Assembly: GCA_050741915.1 (NCBI GenBank)
Contig: JBOGEX010000057.1
Span: 5,943 to 69,942 of the forward strand
Direction of reading: 5' to 3'
DNA: 64,000 nucleotides
Origin: JACCTH01 sp050741915
Lineage (GTDB): Bacteria > Actinomycetota > Acidimicrobiia > Spongiisociales > ZC4RG35
Every line of letters begins with the position of its first letter. The first letter of the stretch is position 1. Positions 1 to 8,292 of this stretch are shown piece after piece. The translations under genes were made by a program, and so were the position numbers. The notes below the pieces were generated by a model. The model had not been told where the DNA came from. It saw nothing but the letters and a program-made list of their open reading frames with translations, and made no database searches.

Positions 1-1980
1 CAGCTGGCTGAGCTTGCGAGCGACCGCCAGCCCCAAACCCATCGAGCCGGGAAGGGCCGGTCCCGAGCTTGATCGCACATACGGCCGGAAGATCTCGTTG
101 ACATCCTCGGGCGGTATCCCAGCGCCGTCGTCACAGAGGGCCAGAGTGGTGAAAAGCGAGTTCTGCTTTACGACCGCCCGCAGGTTGGGACCGCCATAAC
201 GCACGGCGTTGGTCAGGAGGTTCCTGAGCACCTGCCGGAGACGCATTGCGTCCGCCATCACCGGCTGGCTCGAGTCGAGGTCCAGCTCGATCTCGCGATC
301 GCCCGGGAGGTATAACTTGAGGCAGTCGGTCAGCTCCTGGTCGATGGCGATCGGCTCCCGATTGATAACGATCGACCCACCGGCGTCGGATCGACCGATG
401 ACGAGGAGATCCTGGACAATGTTGGCGAGCTCGCTCGCTTGGTCGGCAATGACGCCGATGAGATCGCGGACGACCTCGCCGCTGAACTCATCGAAAGAGG
501 TTCTCAACTCTTGAGCCATTCCCACGATCACCGTCAAAGGGGTGCGCAGCTCATGAGAAACAGAGGTGACGAATTCGTCCTTGGAAGCCAGCAGGGCGGC
601 CAGCTTCTCCTCGGTTCGTTTGCGCTCGGTGATGTCGACTGCGATCGCACCGAGTCCAATGGGGACTCCTTCTATATCGCGGATCCGTGTGATGGTGGCG
701 AGGGCCGGAACTTCGGAACCGTCGGCTCCCTGCAGGGTCGTCTCACCCCGCCACGTTCCTTCGAAGGGAACGTCGAGGCCAAGCAGTGCCTGGCGGGCCT
801 CATCGGTAACGAGGTCTAGTAAGCGAATACGACGCATCTGCTCCGGTCGAATGCCGAGGGCGGCAACTGCGTTGGCGTTGACGTAGATCAGGCGACCATC
901 TAGATCAGCCGCCACCACCATGGTCCGCACCTGGTCGAGGAGCGCGGCCTGGAACTCGATGCGCTGGACGACCGATCGCTTTTCGGAGACGTCCCGGATC
1001 ACGGCCACATAGAGAGTCGCTCCCTTTTCGCGGGTGCGACCGATGGTGACTTCCAGCGGGACTTCATGACCCAACCGGTGCAGTCCGAAAAGCGAAAGAT
1101 TGACCGTTTCCCGGGAGGTCCTGATGGAGCTCCGGTCGAGTGACGGTAGGACTCGATCGATGGAGGCACCGACTAGGTCTGTGGGTCGGAACCCGAGGAT
1201 CGGGTCGAGTGCCCGGTTAGCAAACGCAACTCGTCCGCTGTCGTTGAAGGCGACGATGCCGTCGGTAGCGTTGTCCGTGACGACTCGGAGCCGACCTTCT
1301 TTCTCTATCAAAGTTTCGGCCAGTTGTTGGCGCGAACGGAGCAAACGAGTCGACGAGGAAATCAGCCAGATCATGGTCGGAAGGTGAATCGCCACCGCCA
1401 GCGCCGAGATGACTAGCTGACGCTCGAGAGACCATGGTCCACCCGGATGCAGCACGGCCATGAAGACGGCAGCCGCGAAGAGGGACTCGGCGGAGACAAC
1501 GAGTACTCCTGCTCGCCAGCCGTCCAGGGCCAGCACGCCCGCCACCACGATGTAACAAAGCCCAGGAATGAAGGCCCAGACCGGGGGGTCGCCGGCCACA
1601 AAGATTGCCGCCAACCAGAAAAGATCGATGGCCAGGGAAATGACCAGGGATTTCTCGGGCCGGCTCTTTCGGTGTAATCCGTGGGCGGCAACCGCTAGTG
1701 AGAAGAGGGAGAGCTGCCAGCCCTCCCACCAGCCTGAAACGAACGCCAAGAAACCGAAACCGAAGGCGGCGATCAGCCCGCTAAGAGCGCGAGCGCCGTG
1801 GAACGACCCACCAATTGCCACGCCCAGAGCAGGGCTGGGGGGACCCCAGGGCGTAGTGGACTTGGCCGCAACCACTCCGAGTACATCGGCAAAACCCGAC
1901 TTGAACCTTACGAATGGGGAAGCAACCAGGATCAGGAAAAACCTGCGATTTAGGACCCTTTTAGAGTCTTCGTTTACCAT
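1..1980 (-). CDS. Membrane PAS-PAS sensor histidine kinase (3' end outside window)
   Basis: Reading the minus strand from ATG 1980 gives 660 open codons running off the left edge; the window boundary falls on a codon boundary. Hydrophobic segments at about residues 66-82, 112-129, 137-152, 160-176 and 188-206 suggest a membrane sensor region. Two PAS domains follow (about 228-335 and 345-455; the second ends in the DITERKR exit motif). The HisKA domain has the H-box SHELRTP with the phospho-acceptor at H476. The ATPase domain shows an N-box (LRNLLTNAVRYGG), G1 (DDGAGIP), an F-box (IFRPY) and G2 (GSMGLGLA). It should autophosphorylate and pass phosphate to a response regulator, which is not visible here. 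The gene is divergent from the NEW3 gene at 2041. The signal is unknown. Family assignment is firm; the last few residues are missing only because of the window edge. Confidence 0.93.
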   Translation of the reverse strand, partial: MVNEDSKRVLNRRFFLILVASPFVRFKSGFADVLGVVAAKSTTPWGPPSPALGVAIGGSFHGARALSGLIAAFGFGFLAFVSGWWEGWQLSLFSLAVAAHGLHRKSRPEKSLVISLAIDLFWLAAIFVAGDPPVWAFIPGLCYIVVAGVLALDGWRAGVLVVSAESLFAAAVFMAVLHPGGPWSLERQLVISALAVAIHLPTMIWLISSSTRLLRSRQQLAETLIEKEGRLRVVTDNATDGIVAFNDSGRVAFANRALDPILGFRPTDLVGASIDRVLPSLDRSSIRTSRETVNLSLFGLHRLGHEVPLEVTIGRTREKGATLYVAVIRDVSEKRSVVQRIEFQAALLDQVRTMVVAADLDGRLIYVNANAVAALGIRPEQMRRIRLLDLVTDEARQALLGLDVPFEGTWRGETTLQGADGSEVPALATITRIRDIEGVPIGLGAIAVDITERKRTEEKLAALLASKDEFVTSVSHELRTPLTVIVGMAQELRTSFDEFSGEVVRDLIGVIADQASELANIVQDLLVIGRSDAGGSIVINREPIAIDQELTDCLKLYLPGDREIELDLDSSQPVMADAMRLRQVLRNLLTNAVRYGGPNLRAVVKQNSLFTTLALCDDGAGIPPEDVNEIFRPYVRSSSGPALPGSMGLGLAVARKLSQL

Positions 1981-2040
1981 CGACTACTGGCGCGGCCCCG
2001 AGATGAGCCGCCAAGTGACTCAGTTGGAGGATTCAAAAGG

Positions 2041-3186
2041 ATGCGAAAGTTGGTTGCCGTCGCGCTCGCCGGTCTGCTATTGGCCACAGTCTTGACCCCT
2101 GCCGCCGCCCAGACCACCGGCTTGTCCTTGAGCACGCCGTACCCTGGCCTAACCGTCGAACCCGGGGACACGGCCGGTTTCGATCTCTCGCTCTCAGCCG
2201 ACTCGACCGCCGCCGTGAATCTGGCGGTCGATAGCGTCCCCGACGGTTGGACAGCAACTTTCCGGGGGGCCGGCTTTGTCATCAACCAGGTCACGGTCGG
2301 ACCCGAACTGGCCCCCGAACTTCGACTCGATGTGATCGTTCCGACCGGGACCGCCGACGGCGATTACCCCATGACGATCAATGCCAGCGGGGGCGGAGTC
2401 ACAACCAGCCTCCCGGTAACCGTGACGGTCCAGGGAGGGGCCCGCGGGTCCGTCGCTCTGGCTCCTGAGTTCCCGGGGCTGCGCGGTCCGGCCAGCTCGA
2501 CCTTCACTTTTAATGTCGACGTCAGGAACGACACCCCATCGGAGGTTCAGCTTGAATTAGCGGCCGAGGGTCCCATCGGCTGGACCGTCGACGCTCGACC
2601 GCAGGCGGCATCCCAGGCCTCATCGATCACTGTCGAGTCCGCTGCCACGGGCAGGGTGACCGTCACCGCCACGCCCCCGAGCACTGTCGCAGCCGGGCTG
2701 TACGACTTGCGGGTCACTGCCCGCGGCGGTGGCGTCGATGCCGAAGCCGCCCTCCAGGTACAGATCACTGGCAGCTTCGCGATGGAGTTGACTACTCCCG
2801 ATCAGCGGCTCAATGCGGACGTCACCGCTGGGAGCCCCGCTCAGTTCCCGCTGGTGATCTTGAATACAGGCTCGGCCGACCTCGCCAACGTCACTCTCTC
2901 TGCCACTCCCCCGGCCGGTTGGGATGTGACGTTTGACTCGGAGAGCATCACCACCGTTCCTGCCGGTGACTTCGCCCAGGTAACCGCCACGATCACTCCC
3001 TCGACCGAAGCGATCGCCGGTGACTACTCGATCACGTTCCGCGCTACCACCGACGAGGCCGATGCCTCGATGGATGTGCGCAGCACCGTGAGTCCCTCCG
3101 CCTTTGGCGGCCTGGTCGGAATCGGGTTGATCGTTTTGACCCTGGCGGCGTTGGCCTGGGTCTTCAGGCGCTTCGGCCGGAGATAG
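2041..3186 (+). CDS. Secreted, membrane-anchored NEW3-domain protein
   Basis: The 381-residue product has a Sec signal peptide (residues 1 to about 24, ending AAA-Q), then three tandem beta-sandwich modules of the NEW3 type (about 30-130, 135-240 and 250-350, each with a GW-x-V/A-x-F-type core), and one C-terminal transmembrane helix (about 355-375) with a basic tail (RRFGRR). It should sit outside the cell, anchored by that helix. The start follows a GGAGG site at about 2026. An ABC ATPase gene begins 2 nt after its stop, and NEW3 proteins often accompany such ABC-2 exporters. The sequence shows only the fold; a role as extracellular partner or sensor of the exporter is inferred. Confidence 0.85.
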   Translation: MRKLVAVALAGLLLATVLTPAAAQTTGLSLSTPYPGLTVEPGDTAGFDLSLSADSTAAVNLAVDSVPDGWTATFRGAGFVINQVTVGPELAPELRLDVIVPTGTADGDYPMTINASGGGVTTSLPVTVTVQGGARGSVALAPEFPGLRGPASSTFTFNVDVRNDTPSEVQLELAAEGPIGWTVDARPQAASQASSITVESAATGRVTVTATPPSTVAAGLYDLRVTARGGGVDAEAALQVQITGSFAMELTTPDQRLNADVTAGSPAQFPLVILNTGSADLANVTLSATPPAGWDVTFDSESITTVPAGDFAQVTATITPSTEAIAGDYSITFRATTDEADASMDVRSTVSPSAFGGLVGIGLIVLTLAALAWVFRRFGRR

Positions 3187-3188
3187 CT

Positions 3189-4151
3189 TTGACCCACACG
3201 AAGACGGGCGCGGCCACCACCGTCGTCACTCACCAGCTGACGAAGGACTACGGTGAGGCAAGGGTCGTGGACCATCTCGACCTCAAGCTCAAAGCAGGTG
3301 AGATTTTCGGTCTGCTGGGCCCGAACGGGGCCGGCAAAACCACGACCATTCTGATGCTTTTGGGCCTGGTCGAGCCGACCGCCGGCCGTATCGAGGTGCT
3401 GGGTCTCGATCCCTCCCGTCACCCGCTCACGGTCAAACGACGGGTCGGTTATCTGCCAGACGCGGTGGGTTTCTACGACGGCCTGACCGGTCGGGAAAAC
3501 CTCTCTTTCACCGCCCAACTCAATCGACTGGGGAATGGTGATGTTCGCATCGACGAGTTACTCGTCGAGGTAGGGCTGGCCGAAGCCCGGGATCAGAAGG
3601 CCGGGACTTACTCCCGCGGCATGAAACAGCGGCTCGGCATCGCTGACGCCTTGTTGAAAGAGCCCGACATTCTCATCCTCGATGAGCCCACCACTGCCAT
3701 CGACCCCGAAGGAGTGGCCGAGATCCTGACCATGATCAGGCGGTTGGCCGAGGAACGCGGCGTAACGGTTTTGCTATCGAGCCACCTCCTCCACCAGGTA
3801 CAAGCCATTTGTGACCGGGTTGCGATCTTCGTACGAGGAAAGGTCGTCGCTCAGGGCGCCCCCAATGAGCTCGCTTCCCGAGGGGGCGGGCCCGAGGAGG
3901 TGGAGTTCAACACCCCTTCCCCCGACGACAAGGTACGGGCTGCCCTCGGGCAAGCTGGCTTTGTGAATAAGCTCGAAACGGCCCGGATCCGCGGCAACTA
4001 TGTCGCTCGCATCGACCGCGGTTCGACCAACAAGCTCGTCTCCGCCCTGGTCAATGGAGGCGTGCAACTCGACGGTATCCGCCGGACCTCCGATGATCTC
4101 GACGAGGTGTATCGGCGCTATTTCCATCAGGATGACCAGACTCGTGACTGA
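3189..4151 (+). CDS. ABC transporter ATP-binding protein (ABC-2 type)
   Basis: The 320-residue cytoplasmic ATPase has Walker A (GPNGAGKTT, about residues 44-52), a signature-like motif (YSRGMKQR), Walker B with catalytic Glu (ILILDEPT) and an H-loop (SSHLL). The start is TTG at 3189, only 2 nt after the stop of the NEW3 gene; no better ATG or GTG precedes the first beta strand. The C-terminal 80 residues match the accessory domain of CcmA/NatA-like ATPases. It overlaps the downstream permease gene, so the two should form one exporter. The substrate cannot be read from the sequence. Confidence 0.93.
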   Translation: MTHTKTGAATTVVTHQLTKDYGEARVVDHLDLKLKAGEIFGLLGPNGAGKTTTILMLLGLVEPTAGRIEVLGLDPSRHPLTVKRRVGYLPDAVGFYDGLTGRENLSFTAQLNRLGNGDVRIDELLVEVGLAEARDQKAGTYSRGMKQRLGIADALLKEPDILILDEPTTAIDPEGVAEILTMIRRLAEERGVTVLLSSHLLHQVQAICDRVAIFVRGKVVAQGAPNELASRGGGPEEVEFNTPSPDDKVRAALGQAGFVNKLETARIRGNYVARIDRGSTNKLVSALVNGGVQLDGIRRTSDDLDEVYRRYFHQDDQTRD

Positions 4152-5109
4152 AGCAACCACACTTCGCACCAATGAGGGATTTGGCAGCGGCTGGCGAGTT
4201 GTGGCCCGCAAGGAGTTTGCCGATCACCTTCTTTCGGGTCGCTTTCTGGTGCTCACCGCTGTCCTGGCGGTGGCGGCGGCAGGGGCGGTGTTCGCCGCCT
4301 CCGGGGGAATCCGGTCGGTGGCCTTTGATACCGCCGGGGTCCCTGCCCTCTTCTTGAAGCTGTTCACCGTTACCACCGACCCCGTTCCATTCCCCCTGGT
4401 CGTGTTTGTCGGCTTTCTCGCTCCCCTCCTTGGCATCATGTTCGGATTCGACGCGATCAGCGGCGAACGGTCCCAGGGCACTCTTCCCCGCCTCCTCGCC
4501 CAACCGATTCACCGCGATGAGGTGATCCTCGGAAAGTTCGTCGGTGGTTTGGCGGTGGTGGCGTTGATGCTTGCCGCGCTCACGCTTTTCGTTTCCGGGA
4601 TCGGGATCTTCCGTCTGGGGTTGTTTCCCGAGCCGACTGAGATCGTCCGTCTCTTCGTCTGGCTGGTGGTGGCCATCATCTACGTGGGCTTCTGGCAGGC
4701 CCTCGCCACGCTGACATCGGTGCTGGTGCCGAGGGCAGCCACCTCGGCCATGATCGCGGTGGGCGTCTGGCTGGTGTTGACCCTCTTCGGCAGCTTTATC
4801 TTCCGCGCCGCCGCCTCCGTCCTGGCCAACCCCGAGGACCAGGTTTCGAGCATCAGGGCAGAGTTGATGTTGTCGCGCTTGTCGCCCTACACCCTCTACA
4901 GCGAAACCTCGACGGTGCTCTTGGACCCAACCGAAAGGGCGACCGGGCTCTTGACGGCACAGCAGGTCGATCGAGCGATTGTGTCGAACCTTTCGTTGAC
5001 CCAAAGTCTGTCCGTGGTGTGGCCGCAGGTGGTGGGGCTTTTGGCACTGACCGCAGCGCTCTTTGCGGTTGCCTATGTGGCCTTTATGCGCCAGGAAGTT
5101 CGCGCGTAG
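4132..5109 (+). CDS. ABC-2 family permease
   Basis: From ATG 4132 the product is 325 residues with about six transmembrane segments: one near the N-terminus (after VVARKEFADHLLSGRF), a pair around DAISGERSQG, then several hydrophobic helices and a last one ending in AYVAFMRQEV. The DAISGERSQGTL motif is typical of ABC-2 membrane proteins of the NosY/CcmB-like group. The start overlaps the ATPase stop by 20 nt; GTG 4144 (8-nt overlap) is an alternative. An open frame extends upstream to 4000 but there it overlaps ATPase coding sequence. Together with the two upstream genes it makes a three-gene exporter operon of unknown substrate. Confidence 0.9.
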   Translation: MTRLVTEATTLRTNEGFGSGWRVVARKEFADHLLSGRFLVLTAVLAVAAAGAVFAASGGIRSVAFDTAGVPALFLKLFTVTTDPVPFPLVVFVGFLAPLLGIMFGFDAISGERSQGTLPRLLAQPIHRDEVILGKFVGGLAVVALMLAALTLFVSGIGIFRLGLFPEPTEIVRLFVWLVVAIIYVGFWQALATLTSVLVPRAATSAMIAVGVWLVLTLFGSFIFRAAASVLANPEDQVSSIRAELMLSRLSPYTLYSETSTVLLDPTERATGLLTAQQVDRAIVSNLSLTQSLSVVWPQVVGLLALTAALFAVAYVAFMRQEVRA

Positions 5110-5130
5110 TTCGAGCCGTCACGGAGGGGT

Positions 5131-5136
5131 TACACT
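5131..5136 (+). promoter_or_regulatory. Putative -10 hexamer of the osmC-metY-metX transcript
   Basis: TACACT matches TANNNT. It ends 13 nt before the leader-peptide ATG at 5150, so the transcript could begin at or just before that ATG. No convincing -35 is seen. Confidence 0.4.
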
Positions 5137-5149
5137 CGCTCCCTACTTG

Positions 5150-5236
5150 ATGACGCAGTCAGCCGTAGTCCGCGCTCTCTCTAGCTGCATGTGTTGTCGA
5201 CGCTCTCGGGTGGCCAACCCGAGCGTCGGCAACTGA
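5150..5236 (+). CDS. Cys-codon-rich leader peptide (28 residues)
   Basis: A short frame opens at ATG 5150 and ends with TGA 5234-5236. Residues 13-16 read C-M-C-C, from codons TGC ATG TGT TGT at 5186-5197, followed by RRSR. No ribosome-binding site lies at a normal distance (the nearest GGAGG is about 22 nt upstream), but a TANNNT hexamer at 5131 would make the message nearly leaderless. The last two Cys codons lie inside the 5' arm of a predicted hairpin (5191-5197 pairs with 5250-5256). Actinobacteria are known to use leaderless Cys-rich upstream ORFs to attenuate sulfur genes; the downstream genes here make homocysteine. Use as a cysteine sensor is inferred. It is too short to be sure that it is translated. 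Confidence 0.6.
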   Translation: MTQSAVVRALSSCMCCRRSRVANPSVGN

Positions 5237-5306
5237 CTACCCCGCGCTCACAACACTGCCCTTCACCCGAGAGCCTGAGTCGTCTCGGCGGTGTCGATTC
5301 GTTTTT
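5191..5306 (+). promoter_or_regulatory. Structured 5' leader / putative attenuator upstream of osmC-metY-metX
   Basis: An outer stem pairs GTGTTGT (5191-5197) with ACAACAC (5250-5256). Inside it CGACG (5198-5202) pairs with CGTCG (5224-5228) and CTCGGGT (5205-5211) with ACCCGAG (5217-5223). A second hairpin (CCGAGA 5267-5272 with TCTCGG 5283-5288, extendable to 5264-5293) is followed by TTTTT at 5302-5306. A ribosome stalled on the Cys codons of the leader peptide would cover the 5' arm of the first stem. This suggests ribosome-mediated attenuation. The T-run is 8-13 nt from the second hairpin, so classical termination is uncertain. Confidence 0.5.
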
Positions 5307-5330
5307 CAACCTCACCGAAAGGGAAGCAAC

Positions 5331-5846
5331 GTGACAACCATCACGAAAATCAATCAGGTCGATATCGAAACCGTAGGTGCCCTAGTGGCCTCAATTCAGG
5401 ATGATCCCGGAAAGGCTGACACCACCTGGAAGGCCGAGGCTCGGTGGCAAAAGGGGTTCCGAGTCGATACCACCTCGCGGGAGTTCACCCCGGTCGCCTA
5501 CGACGAACCGCCGGCCCTAGGAGGGACGAACCTCGCCCCTAACCCCGTCGAGCAGATTCTTGGCGCCTTCGGTGCCTGCTTGGCGATTGGCTACGCCGCC
5601 AATGCCTCGACGGCAGGAATCACCATCGACGATCTCCGCATTGAGCTCGAAGGCGATCTCAATCTTCACACCTTCCTCGGATTGGACGACGGCCACGCTG
5701 GCTTCTCGCAGGTCCGCGCCACCGTTCATCTCCAGTCGGGGGCAGACCCGGAAGCAATTGCCGCCCTCCACCAGAAAGTGGTGACGACCTCACCGGTCGG
5801 ACACACCCTCACTGGCACGGTGGCGGTTACCGTCGATTTGGCTTGA
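5331..5846 (+). CDS. OsmC/Ohr-family protein
   Basis: The 171-residue protein has the OsmC fold pattern: an N-terminal beta region, the central helix GAFGACLAIGY with C83, and a C-terminal helix plus strand. OsmC/Ohr peroxidases use two cysteines. The second is normally in a CPV motif before the last helix; here the same place reads SPVGHTL with S154. It may therefore act as a one-Cys enzyme or on another substrate such as a persulfide, which is an inference. GTG 5331 is preceded by AAAGGGA (5318-5324). It is the first full gene of a sulfur operon, 21 nt ahead of metY, after a Cys-rich leader peptide. Confidence 0.85.
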   Translation: MTTITKINQVDIETVGALVASIQDDPGKADTTWKAEARWQKGFRVDTTSREFTPVAYDEPPALGGTNLAPNPVEQILGAFGACLAIGYAANASTAGITIDDLRIELEGDLNLHTFLGLDDGHAGFSQVRATVHLQSGADPEAIAALHQKVVTTSPVGHTLTGTVAVTVDLA

Positions 5847-5867
5847 TTGCGAAAGAGGATTTATCAA

Positions 5868-7163
5868 ATGACCTACCGATTCGAAACCCTCCAGGTTCAT
5901 GCCGGCCAACAGCCGGCCCCGGGCACCAACGCCCGGGCAGTGCCGATCTACCAAACCACGAGCTACACGTTCAACGACAGCGAGCATGCGGCGCGACTCT
6001 TCGGGTTGCAGGAGTTCGGGAACATCTACACCCGGATTGAGAACCCGACCACCGATGTCTTCGAGCAGAGGGTGGCGGCACTCGAGGGAGGCCTGGCGGC
6101 GGTGGCAACCTCCTCGGGTCAAGCAGCGCAATTGTTGGCATTTACGACCTTGCTCGGAACTGGAGACAACATCGTCTCCACGTCGTATCTCTACGGTGGG
6201 ACGTATAACCAGTTCAAGGTGGCATTCCCACGGCTTGGCTTTGGGGTCAAGTTCGTCGAAGGGGATGACCCCGCCGACTTCGAAAAGTTGATCGACGACA
6301 ACACGAAAGCGCTCTACGTCGAGACGATCGGCAACCCCAAGTACAACATTCCCGACTTCGAGGCCCTGGCTGAAGTCGCCTACCGGAACGGGATTCCATT
6401 GGTCGCCGACAACACGTTCGGAGCCGCCGGATACGTTTCCCGGCCGATCGATTGGGAGGCGGACATCATCGTCCACTCCGCTACCAAGTGGATTGGCGGG
6501 CACGGCAACTCGATCGGCGGGGTGATTGTCGACTCCGGCAAGTTCGAGTGGCGGAATGGGAAGTTCCCGACCTTCACCGAACCCGCCCCCGGCTATCACG
6601 GCCTGGTCTTCACCGACGTGTTCAACCCCGACGGGCCTTTCGGCAACATCGGCTTTGCCATCAGAGCCCGGGTCGAGGGACTGCGGGACTTCGGGGCGGC
6701 GCTGTCTCCTTTCAACAGCTTCCTCTTCCTCCAGGGTCTGGAGACTCTGTCGTTGCGGGTGCAACGCCAGATCGACAACGCCCTCGAGCTGGCGCGCTGG
6801 CTTGAGCAGCATCCCCACGTGAGTTGGGTCAGCTACCCGGGGTTGGCGAGCCACCCCTATCACGCGGCCGCCAAGAAGTACCTGAAGAACGGGTTCGGCG
6901 GAGTGTTGTCGTTCGGGATCGGCGGCGGCTACGAGGCAGGCAAGCGCTTTATCGACCATGTGCAGTTGTTGTCGCATTTGGCCAATGTCGGTGATGCCAA
7001 GACCCTCGTCATCCACCCCTCGTCGACCACTCACCAGCAGTTGTCGGAGGAGGAGCAGATCTCGACGGGAGTCACTCCCGATCTGGTGAGAATCTCCGCC
7101 GGAATCGAGCACATCGACGACATCACGGAAGACATCGACCAGGCCCTGCAGGCGGTGAATTGA
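5868..7163 (+). CDS. metY: O-acetylhomoserine sulfhydrylase (MetY)
   Basis: The 431-residue PLP enzyme should make homocysteine from O-acetylhomoserine and sulfide in the cytoplasm. It carries Cys/Met-metabolism family marks: TLQVHAGQ at the N-terminus, IYQTTSY, NPTTDVFEQR, TSSGQAAQ, VADNTFGA, the PLP-lysine motif HSATKWIGGHG, and HPSSTTHQQL near the C-terminus. Length and the long HAG...APGTNARA start fit MetY rather than MetB/MetC. ATG 5868 has a good AAGAGGA site; the frame extends to TTG 5847 but without better support. metX follows after 4 nt. The upstream leader suggests control by cysteine supply. Confidence 0.95.
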   Translation: MTYRFETLQVHAGQQPAPGTNARAVPIYQTTSYTFNDSEHAARLFGLQEFGNIYTRIENPTTDVFEQRVAALEGGLAAVATSSGQAAQLLAFTTLLGTGDNIVSTSYLYGGTYNQFKVAFPRLGFGVKFVEGDDPADFEKLIDDNTKALYVETIGNPKYNIPDFEALAEVAYRNGIPLVADNTFGAAGYVSRPIDWEADIIVHSATKWIGGHGNSIGGVIVDSGKFEWRNGKFPTFTEPAPGYHGLVFTDVFNPDGPFGNIGFAIRARVEGLRDFGAALSPFNSFLFLQGLETLSLRVQRQIDNALELARWLEQHPHVSWVSYPGLASHPYHAAAKKYLKNGFGGVLSFGIGGGYEAGKRFIDHVQLLSHLANVGDAKTLVIHPSSTTHQQLSEEEQISTGVTPDLVRISAGIEHIDDITEDIDQALQAVN

Positions 7164-7167
7164 GGCG

Positions 7168-8292
7168 ATGACCAGCCCGGGGTCGGGAGCGAAGGCCGAG
7201 ACCAAGTTCTTCGACCTGCCCGCATTCAAGATGCGGAGCGGGGATCTCCTGCCCCGGGTTCGCCTCGCCTATGAGCTGTATGGCGAGATCAATCCGGCCG
7301 GCGACAATCTGATCCTGCTTTTCCATGCCCTGACCGGAAGCCAGCATGCGGCGGGGTTCACTGCTGCGGTGGAAGGGGTCGAGCGCTGGGTCGAGGAGAA
7401 CCAGACGGGATGGTGGGAGGGCTTTGTCGGGAAGGGCATGGCCGTCGATACCGATCGCTTGGCCGTGCTCTGTGTCAACTATCTCGGTGGCTGCTATGGC
7501 ACCACCGGGCCTCCATCGATCAACGACGACACTGGCCTCCGATATGGGCCTGATTTCCCTCCGGTCCATCTGGCCGACATCGTCGATACGCAGTTACCTC
7601 TCCTCGATCACCTCGGGGTGCGGGCAGTACGGGCGGTGGCGGGAGCGTCCGTGGGCGCCTTGCTTTCGCTCTCTCTGGCGGCGCGTTATCCCGACCGAGT
7701 GCGAAGTGTCATCGCCCTCGCCGGCGGTCTCGGGGCCACGACTCTCCATCGCATGCTCAACTTCGAGCAGAAGTTAGCGATCCTCAATGACCCCAACTTT
7801 GCCGGCGGTCACTATTACGACGGCGAGTTTCCATCAGGTGGGCTGGCACTGGCTCGGATCATCAGTCATAAAGCCTTTGTTTCCATCGATGCGATTCGTT
7901 CCCGGGCTGGCGCGGAGGTGATCGATCATCCCTACGTCACTCATCCGGTCGAGAGCTATTTCTGGCACCAGGGGGAGAAGCTCGTCATCCGCTTCGACCC
8001 CAACAGCTATCTGCGGATCATCGATGCCTGGTCGAACTACGACCTGCTGTCCGATACGGGCGCAGCCAGGTACGAGGACGCACTGGCAGCGTGTCGTGAC
8101 CAGCAGTGGCACGTGTTCACGATCGACACCGATGCCTGCTTCTACCCCGATGAACAGCGGCAGTTGGTGGAGGCCTTATGGGCGGCGGGGGTTGAGGTGC
8201 AGTGGACCAAGGTCTCGTCGCGAAAGGGCCATGACGCGTTTCTGACCGAACCTGCGCTCTTCGACGAGGCCCTGCGCCAAGCGCTCGCTTAG
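7168..8292 (+). CDS. metX: Homoserine O-acetyltransferase (MetX-type)
   Basis: The 374-residue alpha/beta hydrolase should transfer acetyl from acetyl-CoA to homoserine, giving the substrate of MetY just upstream. Family motifs: FHALTGSQH (oxyanion region, about 52-60), VNYLGGCYGTTGPPS (about 103-117), the nucleophile elbow AGASVGA with S161, an acid near D322 (DTDACFYPDEQ) and H355 in KGHDAF. The elbow departs from the usual MetX GGSMGG, so acyl or substrate preference could differ; homoserine remains likely because of the metY neighbour. Start ATG 7168 lies 4 nt after metY. The 3' end is followed at once by a C-rich palindromic repeat. Confidence 0.9.
   Translation: MTSPGSGAKAETKFFDLPAFKMRSGDLLPRVRLAYELYGEINPAGDNLILLFHALTGSQHAAGFTAAVEGVERWVEENQTGWWEGFVGKGMAVDTDRLAVLCVNYLGGCYGTTGPPSINDDTGLRYGPDFPPVHLADIVDTQLPLLDHLGVRAVRAVAGASVGALLSLSLAARYPDRVRSVIALAGGLGATTLHRMLNFEQKLAILNDPNFAGGHYYDGEFPSGGLALARIISHKAFVSIDAIRSRAGAEVIDHPYVTHPVESYFWHQGEKLVIRFDPNSYLRIIDAWSNYDLLSDTGAARYEDALAACRDQQWHVFTIDTDACFYPDEQRQLVEALWAAGVEVQWTKVSSRKGHDAFLTEPALFDEALRQALA

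Noticed and set aside
5110..5330. A SAM riboswitch ahead of metY
   Set aside because: The hairpins lack the conserved core of SAM-I, SAM-IV or SAM-II as I know them; the Cys-codon frame explains the structure better.
5790..7229. A 479-codon open frame antisense to metY
   Set aside because: A codon-position artefact of high GC; metY on the other strand has full family motifs and this frame has none.
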